64,000 bases of DNA from Flavobacterium fluviatile (GCF_010645065.1 NZ_JAADZW010000014.1:1-64000), one strand, 5' to 3'; positions 10,921-20,718 are shown, numbered from the stretch's first letter. The notes: generated by a model from the sequence alone, not told the origin. Numbers and translations: made by a program.

Positions 10921-11871
10921 ATGAAAGCAACAGACAATTCTGAGAAAAATAATTTACATTCAAGAAATCTACACCGTTCCCGTTATGATTTTGAACTTCT
11001 TATTTCAAATTGTCATGAGTTAAAAGCGTTTGTTTCCATAAATAAACACGGAATTGAAACGATTGATTTCAGTAATCCCCTTGCAGTAAAAACACTAAAC
11101 AAAGCTTTGCTTAAAACCTTTTATGATATCAAAAATTGGGACATTCCTAAAAACTATCTTTGTCCTCCGGTTCCCGGCAGAGCCGATTATATCCATTATT
11201 TGGCTGATTTGCTGGCAGAAACCAACAACGGAAATATTCCTGTAGGTTCTTCAGTTTTAGGACTGGACATAGGAACCGGATCCAACTGTATTTACCCAAT
11301 CTTAGGGAACGCAATTTATAACTGGAGTTTTGTAGCGACCGATATCGATAAAAAAGCAATTGAAAACTGTAGTAAAATAATCCAGGATAATCCGAAATTG
11401 GTTCAGGCGATTAGTTTACAACAGCAAACAGAGTCCCGCTTTATTTTCAAAAATATTATTACGCACGATGACCGTTTTACTTTTACGATGTGTAATCCGC
11501 CTTTTCATGCCTCTTCAGAGGAAGCCGGTAAAAGTGCTTCCGGAAAAATTTCAAATCTAAATCTGAAGGATAACAAAAACGAAAAACCTGTTCTGAACTT
11601 CGGAGGGCAAAATGCCGAATTATGGTGCAATGGTGGTGAAATAGGTTTTATAACTCAGATGATTTACGAAAGCGTAAAATACGGATCACAATGTTTGTGG
11701 TTTACAACGCTGGTTTCTAAAAAAGAAAATCTTTCAGCCATATACAAAACCTTAAAAAAAATAAATGCAGCCAAAGTCAAAACAATTGATATGGCTCAGG
11801 GACAGAAAAAAAGCCGAATTGTAGCCTGGACTTTTTTAAGTAGTTCTGAACAAAGCAGGTGGTTTATTTAA
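10921..11871 (+). CDS. rlmF: 23S rRNA (adenine1618-N6)-methyltransferase
   Basis: Class I S-adenosylmethionine-dependent methyltransferase that modifies A1618 of 23S rRNA. The 316-residue length fits the family. LHSRNLHRSRYDF at the N-terminus and PPVPGRADYIHYLADLL are RlmF hallmarks. The cofactor motif is LGLDIGTGSNCIYPI and the catalytic motif is MCNPPFHAS (NPPF, typical of N6-adenine methylation). The gene stands alone with its own promoter. Confidence 0.94.
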   Translation: MKATDNSEKNNLHSRNLHRSRYDFELLISNCHELKAFVSINKHGIETIDFSNPLAVKTLNKALLKTFYDIKNWDIPKNYLCPPVPGRADYIHYLADLLAETNNGNIPVGSSVLGLDIGTGSNCIYPILGNAIYNWSFVATDIDKKAIENCSKIIQDNPKLVQAISLQQQTESRFIFKNIITHDDRFTFTMCNPPFHASSEEAGKSASGKISNLNLKDNKNEKPVLNFGGQNAELWCNGGEIGFITQMIYESVKYGSQCLWFTTLVSKKENLSAIYKTLKKINAAKVKTIDMAQGQKKSRIVAWTFLSSSEQSRWFI

Positions 11872-11952
11872 ATAATTGATTTTCAAACTCAAACCTTGAC
11901 TTTATAGCTTGCTTTTTGCTACATTTAGCATAAACTATTTAATTTCAAAGCT

Positions 11953-12183
11953 ATGGCAGAATATATCGGTTATCTCGCATCTGTTTTTATAGTGGGAGGT
12001 TTTTTACTCAAAGATCTCAGAACGATTCGGTTTATTAATATGTTTGGCTGTATCTGCTTTGTAATTTATGGCATTTTTCTAAAAGATTTCAGGGATTTTA
12101 ATCAATGGCTTTTACCGGTAATTATTCCGAATGCGATTTTAGCATTAGTTCAAATTTATCACCTGACGGTCAAAAAAACATAA
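11953..12183 (+). CDS. Small three-helix membrane protein
   Basis: 76 residues with three hydrophobic stretches (about 4-20, 29-44 and 51-69) separated by basic loops. The order EYIGYLASVFIVGGFLLKDLRTIRFIN, then a second helix with YGIF, resembles the small YgjV-like / PQ-loop-like membrane proteins common in Bacteroidota. No catalytic residues are evident. Function unknown. Confidence 0.75.
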   Translation: MAEYIGYLASVFIVGGFLLKDLRTIRFINMFGCICFVIYGIFLKDFRDFNQWLLPVIIPNAILALVQIYHLTVKKT

Positions 12184-12267
12184 AGATTATAATTATGATA
12201 TTTTGATATAAAATTCTGGAACTTATTCAGGATCACATTGGCGTACCTTTAATTCAAATTGAATTTT

Positions 12268-13209
12268 ATGAGTACACAAAAATTATTGGTTAGCATCTTC
12301 TTTATTTTTTTACTGGGAGGTTGTGCTTCTAAAAAAGAAAAAATTGATGATTATGTTTTTCAAACCAAAAAAGAAAAACAAAGCTATCTTTCTTCCTATG
12401 ATAAAGCCTTAAAACTCTGGGATATTCCGTATGCTGAGGAAAACATTAAGACGAGTTTCGGAACTGCGCATGTTATAATCGCAGGTCCTAAAAACGGCAA
12501 AAATCTGGTACTTCTGCATGGAATGGACGCAAGCTCAACAATGTGGTATCCTAACATCAAAGTTTTGTCGAAAAATCACCGAATATATGCGATTGATTTC
12601 CTAATGGAACCAGGAAAATCTAATTTGACATCCAGTCCTCTTTCCAAAGAAGATATTGTGGTGTGGTACAACGAAATTTTTGCGTATTATAAACTAAAGA
12701 AATTTGATATTGTCGGCGCTTCTCGGGGAGGCTGGATTGCCACACTTCTGGCTACACAAAAAGAGAATTCAATTGATAAAATAGTTTTATTAAGTCCTGC
12801 TCAAACCTTCAAATTCATTGATAAGGTTGGCAAAACTTCTTCGGCATTAATGCTGAAATTTTTTCCAAGCGAAAAGAAATTCGGAAAAACACTCGAAACT
12901 TTTTCAACCCATCCCGAAAAAATTAGTCCTGTTTACAAAAGACAATTTTATCTGGCGAACAAATACGCTAAATCCAATTCAAGTATGCTGAAAATGACTC
13001 CTTTTTCAAACGAAGAACTAAAATCCATAAGAAATCCGATTTTAGTACTTATTGGCGACAAAGATGTAATTAATTCAGAAGATAGTTTGGAAAAAGCAAA
13101 AGAACTGCTGCCAAACAGCAAGACTAAGATAATCAATGATGCAGGGCATTTTTTAAGTATAGATCAGACTAAGATTGTAAATGATGCTATGATTGACTTT
13201 TTAGAATAA
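12268..13209 (+). CDS. Lipoprotein alpha/beta hydrolase
   Basis: 313 residues from the ATG at 12268; an in-frame TTG at 12259 is less likely. A lipoprotein signal peptide ends in the lipobox LLGGC, so the protein should be anchored in the cell envelope. The alpha/beta-hydrolase fold shows VLLHGMDASS (oxyanion region), the nucleophile elbow GASRGG, the acid in LIGDKD and the histidine in DAGHFLS. It is probably an esterase or lipase of unknown substrate. Confidence 0.9.
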   Translation: MSTQKLLVSIFFIFLLGGCASKKEKIDDYVFQTKKEKQSYLSSYDKALKLWDIPYAEENIKTSFGTAHVIIAGPKNGKNLVLLHGMDASSTMWYPNIKVLSKNHRIYAIDFLMEPGKSNLTSSPLSKEDIVVWYNEIFAYYKLKKFDIVGASRGGWIATLLATQKENSIDKIVLLSPAQTFKFIDKVGKTSSALMLKFFPSEKKFGKTLETFSTHPEKISPVYKRQFYLANKYAKSNSSMLKMTPFSNEELKSIRNPILVLIGDKDVINSEDSLEKAKELLPNSKTKIINDAGHFLSIDQTKIVNDAMIDFLE

Positions 13210-13243
13210 GAAGAACTTAACACTTAATAGCATTCAAACTTTG

Positions 13244-13251
13244 TATCTTTA
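13244..13251 (+). promoter_or_regulatory. Weak promoter -7 box of uvrB
   Basis: TATCTTTA, one base from the TAnnTTTG consensus, lies 24 bases before the uvrB ATG. Confidence 0.45.
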
Positions 13252-13275
13252 CAAACTAATTTTTTCTAGTTCGAA

Positions 13276-15267
13276 ATGAATTTTCAGGTATCCTCAGAAT
13301 ATAGTCCAAAAGGAGATCAGCCTCAGGCAATCCAAAAACTTGCTCAAGGTATTGCTGATGGCGAAAAATATCAAACTTTATTAGGTGTAACGGGTTCAGG
13401 TAAAACATTTACAATGGCCAATGTGATTCAGGAAGTACAAAAACCTACCTTGGTTTTGGCACACAACAAAACTTTGGCAGCGCAGTTATATTCGGAATTC
13501 AAACAATTTTTTCCCAATAATGCGGTAGAATATTTTGTGTCCTATTACGACTATTATCAGCCGGAAGCTTTTATGCCGGTTACAGGGGTCTTTATTGAGA
13601 AGGATTTATCTATTAATGAAGAACTGGAAAAAATGCGTTTAAGCACGACATCTTCATTGCTTTCCGGACGCAGGGATATATTAGTAGTTGCTTCTGTTTC
13701 TTGTTTATACGGTATCGGAAACCCAGTGGAATTTCAAAAAAATGTTATTGAAATATCAAGAGATCAGGTTATTTCCAGAACTAAATTATTACACAGTTTA
13801 GTACAAAGTTTATACGCCAGAACGGAAGCCGATTTTAATCCCGGCACTTTCCGGATTAAAGGTGATATTGTAGAAGTTTATCCAAGTTATGCCGATGACG
13901 CTTATCGAATTCACTTTTTTGGAGATGAAATAGAGGAAATTGAATCGTTTGATGTAAAGACATCACAGGTAATTGAAAAGTTTAAAAGACTTACCATTTA
14001 TCCGGCAAATATGTTTGTGACCTCCCCGGAAGTGTTACAGGGTGCCATTTGGCAGATTCAGCAGGATTTGGTAAAACAGGTTGATTATTTTAAAGAAATA
14101 GGCAAACATCTGGAAGCGAAACGTCTGGAAGAACGTACTAATTTTGATTTGGAAATGATTCGCGAATTAGGCTATTGCTCCGGAATCGAGAATTATTCCC
14201 GCTACCTTGACGGAAGAGAAGCCGGAACAAGACCTTTCTGTCTGCTGGACTATTTTCCAAGTGATTATTTAATGGTAATTGACGAAAGTCACGTAACTGT
14301 TTCTCAGGTTCACGCCATGTACGGGGGCGACCGAAGCCGAAAAGAAAATCTGGTTGAATATGGTTTCCGTTTGCCTGCCGCAATGGACAACCGGCCGCTG
14401 AAATTTGAAGAATTCGAAGCCATGCAAAATCAGGTAGTCTATGTTTCTGCAACTCCTGCCGATTACGAATTGCAAAAATCAGATGGAATTTATGTTGAAC
14501 AGATCATTCGTCCAACAGGATTATTAGATCCGGTTATCGAAGTAAGGCCGAGTCTGAACCAGATTGATGATTTGATTGAAGAAATTCAGGTACGTTGCGA
14601 ACTGGACGAAAGGGTTCTTGTAACTACCTTAACTAAAAGAATGGCAGAAGAATTAGCCAAATATTTAACTAAAGTGAATGTTCGTTGCCGCTATATTCAT
14701 TCAGAAGTAGATACTTTAGAACGTATCGAGATTATGCAGGATTTACGAAAAGGAATTTTTGATGTGCTGATTGGAGTTAACCTGCTTAGAGAAGGGCTCG
14801 ATTTACCGGAAGTTTCTTTGGTTGCTATTTTAGATGCCGATAAAGAAGGTTTTTTAAGAAACCACAGATCTCTGACCCAGACCATTGGTCGTGCAGCCAG
14901 AAATATAAATGGAAAAGCGATTATGTATGCGGATAAAATTACAGCCAGTATGCAAAAAACAATTGATGAAACGAATTACCGCAGAACCAAACAAATTAAT
15001 TTCAATACAGAAAACGGTATAACACCTCAGGCATTAAATAAAAAAATCGATTCAGCCTTTACCAAAAATCCTTTGGTCGAATATGAACTTGGACATACTG
15101 TGCAAGCAGCTGCGGAACCGGAAGCATCTTATTTATCAAAACCTGAATTAGAAAAATTAATTCGCGAAAAACGTAAATCGATGGAAAAAGCGGCTAAAGA
15201 CCTCGATTTTTTGCAGGCAGCCAAATTGCGTGACGATATTAAAAAGTTACAAGAACAACTTTCATAG
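13276..15267 (+). CDS. uvrB: Excinuclease ABC subunit B
   Basis: Damage-verifying helicase-like subunit of nucleotide excision repair, working with UvrA and UvrC. The 663-residue length is normal. Visible are Walker A GVTGSGKT (37-44), the beta-hairpin region YYDYYQPEAFMP used to probe lesions, the DESH box, helicase motifs ending QTIGRAARN, and a C-terminal UVR domain (about residues 622-660) that contacts UvrC. It is a single gene upstream of tilS on the same strand. Confidence 0.98.
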   Translation: MNFQVSSEYSPKGDQPQAIQKLAQGIADGEKYQTLLGVTGSGKTFTMANVIQEVQKPTLVLAHNKTLAAQLYSEFKQFFPNNAVEYFVSYYDYYQPEAFMPVTGVFIEKDLSINEELEKMRLSTTSSLLSGRRDILVVASVSCLYGIGNPVEFQKNVIEISRDQVISRTKLLHSLVQSLYARTEADFNPGTFRIKGDIVEVYPSYADDAYRIHFFGDEIEEIESFDVKTSQVIEKFKRLTIYPANMFVTSPEVLQGAIWQIQQDLVKQVDYFKEIGKHLEAKRLEERTNFDLEMIRELGYCSGIENYSRYLDGREAGTRPFCLLDYFPSDYLMVIDESHVTVSQVHAMYGGDRSRKENLVEYGFRLPAAMDNRPLKFEEFEAMQNQVVYVSATPADYELQKSDGIYVEQIIRPTGLLDPVIEVRPSLNQIDDLIEEIQVRCELDERVLVTTLTKRMAEELAKYLTKVNVRCRYIHSEVDTLERIEIMQDLRKGIFDVLIGVNLLREGLDLPEVSLVAILDADKEGFLRNHRSLTQTIGRAARNINGKAIMYADKITASMQKTIDETNYRRTKQINFNTENGITPQALNKKIDSAFTKNPLVEYELGHTVQAAAEPEASYLSKPELEKLIREKRKSMEKAAKDLDFLQAAKLRDDIKKLQEQLS

Positions 15268-15293
15268 AACTCTCTTGTTTCTTTTAAAAGCCT

Positions 15294-15301
15294 TAATTTT
15301 G
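15294..15301 (+). promoter_or_regulatory. Promoter -7 box of tilS
   Basis: TAATTTTG, 34 bases before the tilS ATG, fits the Bacteroidota consensus. Confidence 0.55.
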
Positions 15302-15335
15302 CAGTTCTTAAAATATTTATCTTTCAATTTTTCTG

Positions 15336-16646
15336 ATGCTTTCAAATTTTAAAAATCATATTTCGGCAAGATTTCAGTTTCTGGAAAACAAAAAACTGTT
15401 TCTTGCTGTCAGCGGCGGACTGGACAGTATGGTTTTACTGCATTTGTTTCAGCAATTAGAATATGAAATTGCGGTTTTGCATTGTAATTTTCAGCTTCGT
15501 GGACTGGAAAGTTTTGGTGATGAGGACTTCATTCGGAATTACTGTGAAGAAAATAATATTTCCGTTTTTATAACGCAGTTTGATACCGAAGCTTTTGCAA
15601 AAGACTACAAACTTTCGACTCAGGTAGCAGCTCGGGAACTCCGATACAGCTGGTTTTATGAATTATTGTGTAACCATAAATTTGATTTCATCCTGACTGC
15701 CCATCATGCCGATGACAATCTGGAAACCTTTATTATCAATTTAAGCCGCGGCACTGGATTGGAAGGTCTAGTTGGAATTCCTGAACAAAATGATAAAATT
15801 ATCCGTCCGCTTTTGCCTTTTTCAAGAGAAGAAATTCTGGAATATGCAAAAGATAATACTATAAAATGGCGGGAGGACAGCAGTAATGCTTCTAATAAAT
15901 ATCTGCGGAATAAAATCCGTCATGATTTAGTGCCTGTTTTAAAAGAAATCAATCCAAATTTCCTGAAAGCTTTTCAAAAAACACAATCTTATTTGCGTGA
16001 GTCTAATGAAATGGCTGAAGATGCATCGATCCTGATTTACCAGCAGGTAGCAAAAGAAGAAGGGGAAGAAATACATTTTAATTTAAATCAGCTTAAAAAA
16101 TTGCCCAACTATAGATCATATTTGTATCAATGGCTAAACGAATTTGGATTTCTGGCATGGAACGATATTTATGATTTAGTAGATGGACAGACCGGAAAAC
16201 AGGTATTTTCTCCAGAATTCAGATTGCTAAAAAACAGGGAAACACTAATTTTGAGTCCCTTTACACAAACCGCTGAAAAAGAGAATTTTGAAATCTATGA
16301 AAACGATCAGGACGTTAATTTTCCCTTAAAGTTGAAGTTTTGTAATGTAAGTCACATTACTAAAGATTCAAATAAGACTATATTTGTGGATGCTGAAAAA
16401 ATTCAGTACCCATTGATTTTACGGAAATGGAAAGAAGGTGATTCGTTTCAGCCTTTTGGAATGAATGGAAAGTCAAAGAAAATTAGTAAACTTTTTAAGG
16501 ATGAAAAGTTATCTCTGCTTGAAAAAGAAAACTGCTGGCTATTGTGTTCAAAAGATCAGATTGTATGGGTAGTGGGCATAAGGCAGGATGAAAGATTTAA
16601 AATAGATAATACCTCAAATAAAATACTTAAAATAGAACTGCAATAA
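15336..16646 (+). CDS. tilS: tRNA(Ile)-lysidine synthase
   Basis: ATP-dependent enzyme that attaches lysine to C34 of the CAU-anticodon tRNA-Ile so that it reads AUA. The PP-loop motif SGGLDS is at residues 26-31, and HHADDNLET and RPLLPFSREEI are typical of TilS. The C-terminal TilS domain (about residues 355-430, with RKWKEGDSFQPFGMNGKSKKISK) is present. 436 residues is normal. Its stop overlaps the start of the DsbD gene by one base, so the two are translationally coupled. Confidence 0.96.
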   Translation: MLSNFKNHISARFQFLENKKLFLAVSGGLDSMVLLHLFQQLEYEIAVLHCNFQLRGLESFGDEDFIRNYCEENNISVFITQFDTEAFAKDYKLSTQVAARELRYSWFYELLCNHKFDFILTAHHADDNLETFIINLSRGTGLEGLVGIPEQNDKIIRPLLPFSREEILEYAKDNTIKWREDSSNASNKYLRNKIRHDLVPVLKEINPNFLKAFQKTQSYLRESNEMAEDASILIYQQVAKEEGEEIHFNLNQLKKLPNYRSYLYQWLNEFGFLAWNDIYDLVDGQTGKQVFSPEFRLLKNRETLILSPFTQTAEKENFEIYENDQDVNFPLKLKFCNVSHITKDSNKTIFVDAEKIQYPLILRKWKEGDSFQPFGMNGKSKKISKLFKDEKLSLLEKENCWLLCSKDQIVWVVGIRQDERFKIDNTSNKILKIELQ

Positions 16647-18739
16647 TGAACTTTAATCAATCCCGTCAGGCTGTAATGCCAGGAAGTTTCCGGAGTAAAT
16701 ATGCTCTGCTTTTACTGTTTTTCTTTTTTGCTTTTGCAAATAGTAACGCCCAAATTATAGAGCCGGTAAAATGGACTTCAAAAATCGAGAAGAAATCTGA
16801 GACTAATTTTGTTTTAATTTTTGACGGAATTATAGAAAAAGACTGGCACATGTATTCCCAGTTTACACCGGAGGGAGGTCCTTTGGCTTTGGAAATTGCC
16901 TTTAAAAACCAAAAAGGAAATTATGAGTTGATCGGCAAAGCAAAAGAAGGAAAAACAAAAACAGCCTTTAATGACATCTTTGGTGTAAACGAAACTTTTT
17001 TTGAAGGGAAAGCACATATTGAGCAGGAAATTAAGATAGTAAATCCAAATTTAAAAACAGTCGAAGCTGAATTTGATTTTCAGGTTTGTAAAGAAGTCTG
17101 CATCAATTCAAATAAAAAATTCTCAATTCCTATCCCGTCTATATCGAAAGTAGAAGCTTCAATTCCAACGATATCTGAAACTAAATTAGATGAAACTAAA
17201 GTAACAGGGATCGCCGTGGACACATTAACTTCTTCCACAGAAAAAACTAAAACAGCATCAGCTAAATCTGAAATTGAAAATAATGACACAAAATCTAAAT
17301 TGCCTGAATCAGCTTCCGGAATGAGTTTATGGTCTATTTTCTTTTTGGCCTTTTTATCAGGATTTGCCGCTTTGTTCACGCCCTGCGTATTTCCTATGAT
17401 TCCAATGACTGTTAGTTTTTTTACAAAACAGAGCAAAACAAGGGCACAGGGAATTAGTAATGCTATTTTTTACGGAATATCTATTATTGTAATTTATGTC
17501 GCTTTAGGCTGGCTTGTAACCTGGATTTTTGGGGCTGATGCCTTAAATGATTTAGCTACTAATGTTTGGTTTAATTTAGGATTCTTTATTTTACTGGTGA
17601 TTTTCGCCACCTCATTTTTGGGAGCTTTCGAAATTATGCTTCCTAGTTCATGGGCTAACAAAGCCGATCAGCAAGCTGACAAGGGAGGATTGATTGGGAT
17701 ATTATTTATGGCTCTTGCATTAGCTGTAGTTTCTTTCTCTTGTACAGGACCTGTGGTCGGACCTTTACTGGTTATTGCAGCTTCGACCGGAGGAATCGCT
17801 CCGGTAGTGGGTATGCTTGGTTTTTCATTAGCACTTGCTTTACCCTTTATGTTTTTTGCCATGTTTCCGGGATGGCTGAATTCATTGCCAAAATCAGGTG
17901 GATGGCTGAATACCGTAAAAGTAGTTCTGGGATTCTTAGAGCTGGCTTTGGCGTTTAAATTTTTATCGAATGCCGATTTGGTTTTACAGTTGCATTTTCT
18001 CGAAAGAGAAGTCTTTTTGGTAATCTGGATTGCTATTTTTGGAGCTTTAGCTTTATATCTGTTCGGAAAAATTACCTTGCCTCATGATAGTCCTTTACAG
18101 CATATTTCTGTTGGAAGATTGTATTTAGGATTGATTACTTTGGCTTTTACTGTTTATCTGATTCCCGGACTTTGGGGAGCACCTTTAAAACTGATTAGTG
18201 CTTTTCCGCCGCCGCCAACATACAGTGAAAGTCCACTTGGAATAGGCGGTTCAGATGCTTCAAATACGAACACACAAGAATTGCCAAAGGGAGCAAAATT
18301 AGGTCCGCATCGTATTGTTGTGTTTGATGATTATGGAAATGGTTTAGCCTACGCAAAATCTGTAAATAAACCTATTATGCTTGATTTTACGGGACATGCT
18401 TGTGTAAACTGCAGAAAAATGGAAAACAATGTCTGGTCTGATGAAAAAGTTTTGCCAATCTTAAAAAAAGAGGTGGTTTTAATTTCTTTATATGTCGATG
18501 ACAAACGCCCATTACCTAAGGAAAAACAATTTGTAACAGCTGCAGGAAACAAAATCGAAACAATTGGTGACAAATGGACCGAGTTTATGATTTCAAAATA
18601 TAAAACGAATACACAACCCTTATATGTTATTACTGATTTAGAAGGGAATAATTTAAACAGTTCAAAACCAACAATCAGCTATGTTGATACTGAAGAATAT
18701 TTGATCTGGCTAAAAGAAGGAATTTCAAATTTTAAGTAA
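16646..18739 (+). CDS. DsbD-type thiol:disulfide interchange protein
   Basis: 697-residue inner-membrane protein that passes electrons from cytoplasmic thioredoxin to the periplasm. Order: signal peptide (with about 10 extra residues before the second Met), N-terminal DsbD-alpha-like domain with QVCKEVCI (cysteine pair), a CcdA-like eight-helix membrane domain with FTPCVFPMIP and SFSCTGPVVG as the redox cysteines, and a C-terminal thioredoxin domain with CVNC in DFTGHACVNCRKM. All three redox modules are present, so it should be complete. It starts within the tilS stop codon. Confidence 0.93.
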   Translation: MNFNQSRQAVMPGSFRSKYALLLLFFFFAFANSNAQIIEPVKWTSKIEKKSETNFVLIFDGIIEKDWHMYSQFTPEGGPLALEIAFKNQKGNYELIGKAKEGKTKTAFNDIFGVNETFFEGKAHIEQEIKIVNPNLKTVEAEFDFQVCKEVCINSNKKFSIPIPSISKVEASIPTISETKLDETKVTGIAVDTLTSSTEKTKTASAKSEIENNDTKSKLPESASGMSLWSIFFLAFLSGFAALFTPCVFPMIPMTVSFFTKQSKTRAQGISNAIFYGISIIVIYVALGWLVTWIFGADALNDLATNVWFNLGFFILLVIFATSFLGAFEIMLPSSWANKADQQADKGGLIGILFMALALAVVSFSCTGPVVGPLLVIAASTGGIAPVVGMLGFSLALALPFMFFAMFPGWLNSLPKSGGWLNTVKVVLGFLELALAFKFLSNADLVLQLHFLEREVFLVIWIAIFGALALYLFGKITLPHDSPLQHISVGRLYLGLITLAFTVYLIPGLWGAPLKLISAFPPPPTYSESPLGIGGSDASNTNTQELPKGAKLGPHRIVVFDDYGNGLAYAKSVNKPIMLDFTGHACVNCRKMENNVWSDEKVLPILKKEVVLISLYVDDKRPLPKEKQFVTAAGNKIETIGDKWTEFMISKYKTNTQPLYVITDLEGNNLNSSKPTISYVDTEEYLIWLKEGISNFK

Positions 18740-18856
18740 CATTTACTTATAAGCCACTTTCATTATGGGAAGAGTGAAAAACTGATTGTTGTAATTTAGC
18801 CCCGATTATTTTTTATGGCAAAATTTAAATGAGCCCTAGTATTGAATGCTTATTAA

Positions 18857-18994
18857 GGTGAATATTGTGCAATTAAAGATATAAGTTCGCATGAAATTGG
18901 TCATATGTTTGGTTTGCATCATTGCATTGTTGCAGATTGTGTAATGAACGGAACAGACAGTATGAGTGAAACAGACAGAAGCGATGAGAATTAG
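18857..18994 (+). pseudogene. Archaemetzincin (AmzA-like) metalloprotease relic
   Basis: 45 open codons between two stops encode HEIGHMFGLHHC, four residues, then CVMN. This fits the archaemetzincin zinc-protease signature HExxHxxGxxHC-x4-CxM. The family signature continues with a CxxC pair about 17 residues later, but here the frame stops after 15 more codons. The stop at 18854 removes everything upstream. Only the active-site segment survives, so the gene is broken at both ends. Confidence 0.75.
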
Positions 18995-19073
18995 AATAAT
19001 TCTTAAATTCTGCATATTGTTCGGTAATAACAAGCTGTTTCATTTCAATAATAATAAACTCATCAAAATGGTT

Positions 19074-19081
19074 TATTTTTG
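19074..19081 (+). promoter_or_regulatory. Promoter -7 box of the cupin gene
   Basis: TATTTTTG, 20 bases before the ATG at 19101. It supports the shorter start over the in-frame ATG at 18966. Confidence 0.6.
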
Positions 19082-19100
19082 CATCATAAATTACAATAAT

Positions 19101-19451
19101 ATGGAAAATTCTGTTGCAAGTAAAGAGTTTCTTTTTGGAGAGGAAATTCAGTGGGAAATGGTTGGAGAAGGTATAAAGCGTAAAATTTTAGCTTTTGACA
19201 ACCGCGTTATGCTGGTAAATGTATATTTCGAAAAAGGCGCAATAGGTGCTTTGCATGAACATTACCATACGCAGGTTACTTATGTAGCAAAAGGAAAGTT
19301 TGATGTTACCATAAACGGAGTTACAAAAACGCTCAAAGAAGGGGATAGTTTTTATATTCCGCCTCATGCAATTCATGGCGTTTTGTGTTTAGAGGAAGGA
19401 ATGCTGACGGACGTATTTAGCCCAATGCGAGAAGACTTCATGAAACAGTAA
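19101..19451 (+). CDS. Small single-domain cupin protein
   Basis: 116 residues from the ATG at 19101. The conserved cupin motifs are present: GALHEHYHTQVTYVAKGKF (metal-binding His-x-His and Glu region) and EGDSFYIPPHAIHGV (second motif with its histidine). Such stand-alone cupins are metal-dependent and can be enzymes, sugar or pectin-degradation products such as KdgF, or binding proteins. The precise role is not visible. It is likely monocistronic. Confidence 0.88.
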   Translation: MENSVASKEFLFGEEIQWEMVGEGIKRKILAFDNRVMLVNVYFEKGAIGALHEHYHTQVTYVAKGKFDVTINGVTKTLKEGDSFYIPPHAIHGVLCLEEGMLTDVFSPMREDFMKQ

Positions 19452-19539
19452 TCAATACGATTATCAAAATGCCAATCTGATTACGTCAGAACATTGAAAA
19501 TTTATACATTTTTTAAAATTGGGATAGAAATTAGAATGG

Positions 19540-19547
19540 TATTTTTG
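19540..19547 (+). promoter_or_regulatory. Promoter -7 box directly before the MFS gene
   Basis: TATTTTTG ends only four bases before the ATG at 19552. Transcription would start at or inside the first codons, suggesting a leaderless message or a start further downstream. Confidence 0.5.
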
Positions 19548-19551
19548 CAAA

Positions 19552-20718
19552 ATGAATTTATCCAAAACGAATGTCCTGTTTATGGCAGCCTGCACCGGAC
19601 TCATAGTTGCAAATCTGTATTACTGCCAGCCTTTAATTGTTTTAATTGCAAACGAATTTAAAATCCCTGAAGCGAATGCAGGGACAATAACTTATCTCAC
19701 GCAGGCTGGCTATGCTATAGGCTTGTTTTTTATGGTTCCATTAGGCGATAAAATAGAACGAAAGAAGCAAATCTTAATCACCACTTTTGCTTCAGTAATT
19801 GCACTGCTAATTGCTGCTACTGCAAAAAGTTTCCTTATATTACAAATTGCTTCCCTGCTTATCGGGATTACTTCAATAGTGCCACAGCTTATTTTACCTT
19901 TGGCAGCATCATTAAGTACCCATGAACAACGCGGAAAAGTTATTGGTACTATAATGAGCGGCTTATTGGTGGGGATATTACTTTCCAGAACTTTAAGTGG
20001 TTTTATTGGCCAGATTTTGGGCTGGAGGTCGATGTTTTACATCGCTGCCGGAATTTGCCTGTTGATCTTTTTTGTAATTCAGAATAAGTTTCCTGTCAAT
20101 AAACCTCAGTTTCAGGGTTCTTATGGCCAATTAATTCAGTCTCTTTTTACACTTATAAAATCCCAGCCGGTTTTGCGCGAAGCAACTGCTATCAATGTAT
20201 TCAGTTTTGCGCAGTTTGGTGCTTTCTGGACCACTATGGTTTTACTGCTTTCGGGAGAACCTTTTCATTTTAGCAGTGCTTCGATTGGTTTGTTTGGAAT
20301 TGTGGGTGCTTCAGGGGCTTTGGCAGCACCATTAGTTGGAAAAATGGGAGACAAAGGAGGCTCAAGAGTCGCAGTTGGTTATGGCTGTCTGTTAATACTG
20401 ATCAGCTTTTTGGTTTTTTATTTTTCTATAGAAAGCGTTATCGGAATAGCCATTGGAATTGTATTTATTGATATCGGTATCCAGGGTGTTCATATTTCAA
20501 ATCAAACAAGGGTTTATTCATTGCTTCCTGAAGCGAGAAACCGATTAAATACGGTTTTTATGTCCTTCAGCTTTTTAGGGACAGCCGCCGGATCAGCTTA
20601 TGGTTTGTTACTATGGAAATTAGGCAGATGGCACGCGGTAACTATCGGATGTGTTGGCTTGTCGATATTGTCATTAACTGTTTACGGACTTACTTATAAA
20701 GCAAAATCTAAAAAATAG
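19552..20718 (+). CDS. MFS transporter
   Basis: 388-residue inner-membrane secondary transporter with twelve predicted helices. The loop after helix 2 carries the MFS signature-like GDKIERKKQI. The N-terminus NVLFMAACTGLIVANLYYCQPL resembles the YnfM/NepI-like drug or nucleoside efflux branch. Substrate unknown. The start is uncertain because the -7 box nearly abuts the ATG; the next in-frame Met is residue 11, but that would cut into helix 1. Confidence 0.88.
   Translation: MNLSKTNVLFMAACTGLIVANLYYCQPLIVLIANEFKIPEANAGTITYLTQAGYAIGLFFMVPLGDKIERKKQILITTFASVIALLIAATAKSFLILQIASLLIGITSIVPQLILPLAASLSTHEQRGKVIGTIMSGLLVGILLSRTLSGFIGQILGWRSMFYIAAGICLLIFFVIQNKFPVNKPQFQGSYGQLIQSLFTLIKSQPVLREATAINVFSFAQFGAFWTTMVLLLSGEPFHFSSASIGLFGIVGASGALAAPLVGKMGDKGGSRVAVGYGCLLILISFLVFYFSIESVIGIAIGIVFIDIGIQGVHISNQTRVYSLLPEARNRLNTVFMSFSFLGTAAGSAYGLLLWKLGRWHAVTIGCVGLSILSLTVYGLTYKAKSKK

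Larger units (their letters stand above)
18740..19100. other. Spacer carrying an archaemetzincin relic and the cupin promoter
   Basis: 361 bases without an intact gene. The relic at 18857-18994 and the -7 box at 19074 are the only elements I can support here. Confidence 0.6.

Noticed and set aside
18966..19100. Longer start of the cupin gene at 18966
   Set aside because: The region overlaps the archaemetzincin relic in another frame and the -7 box at 19074 lies inside it.
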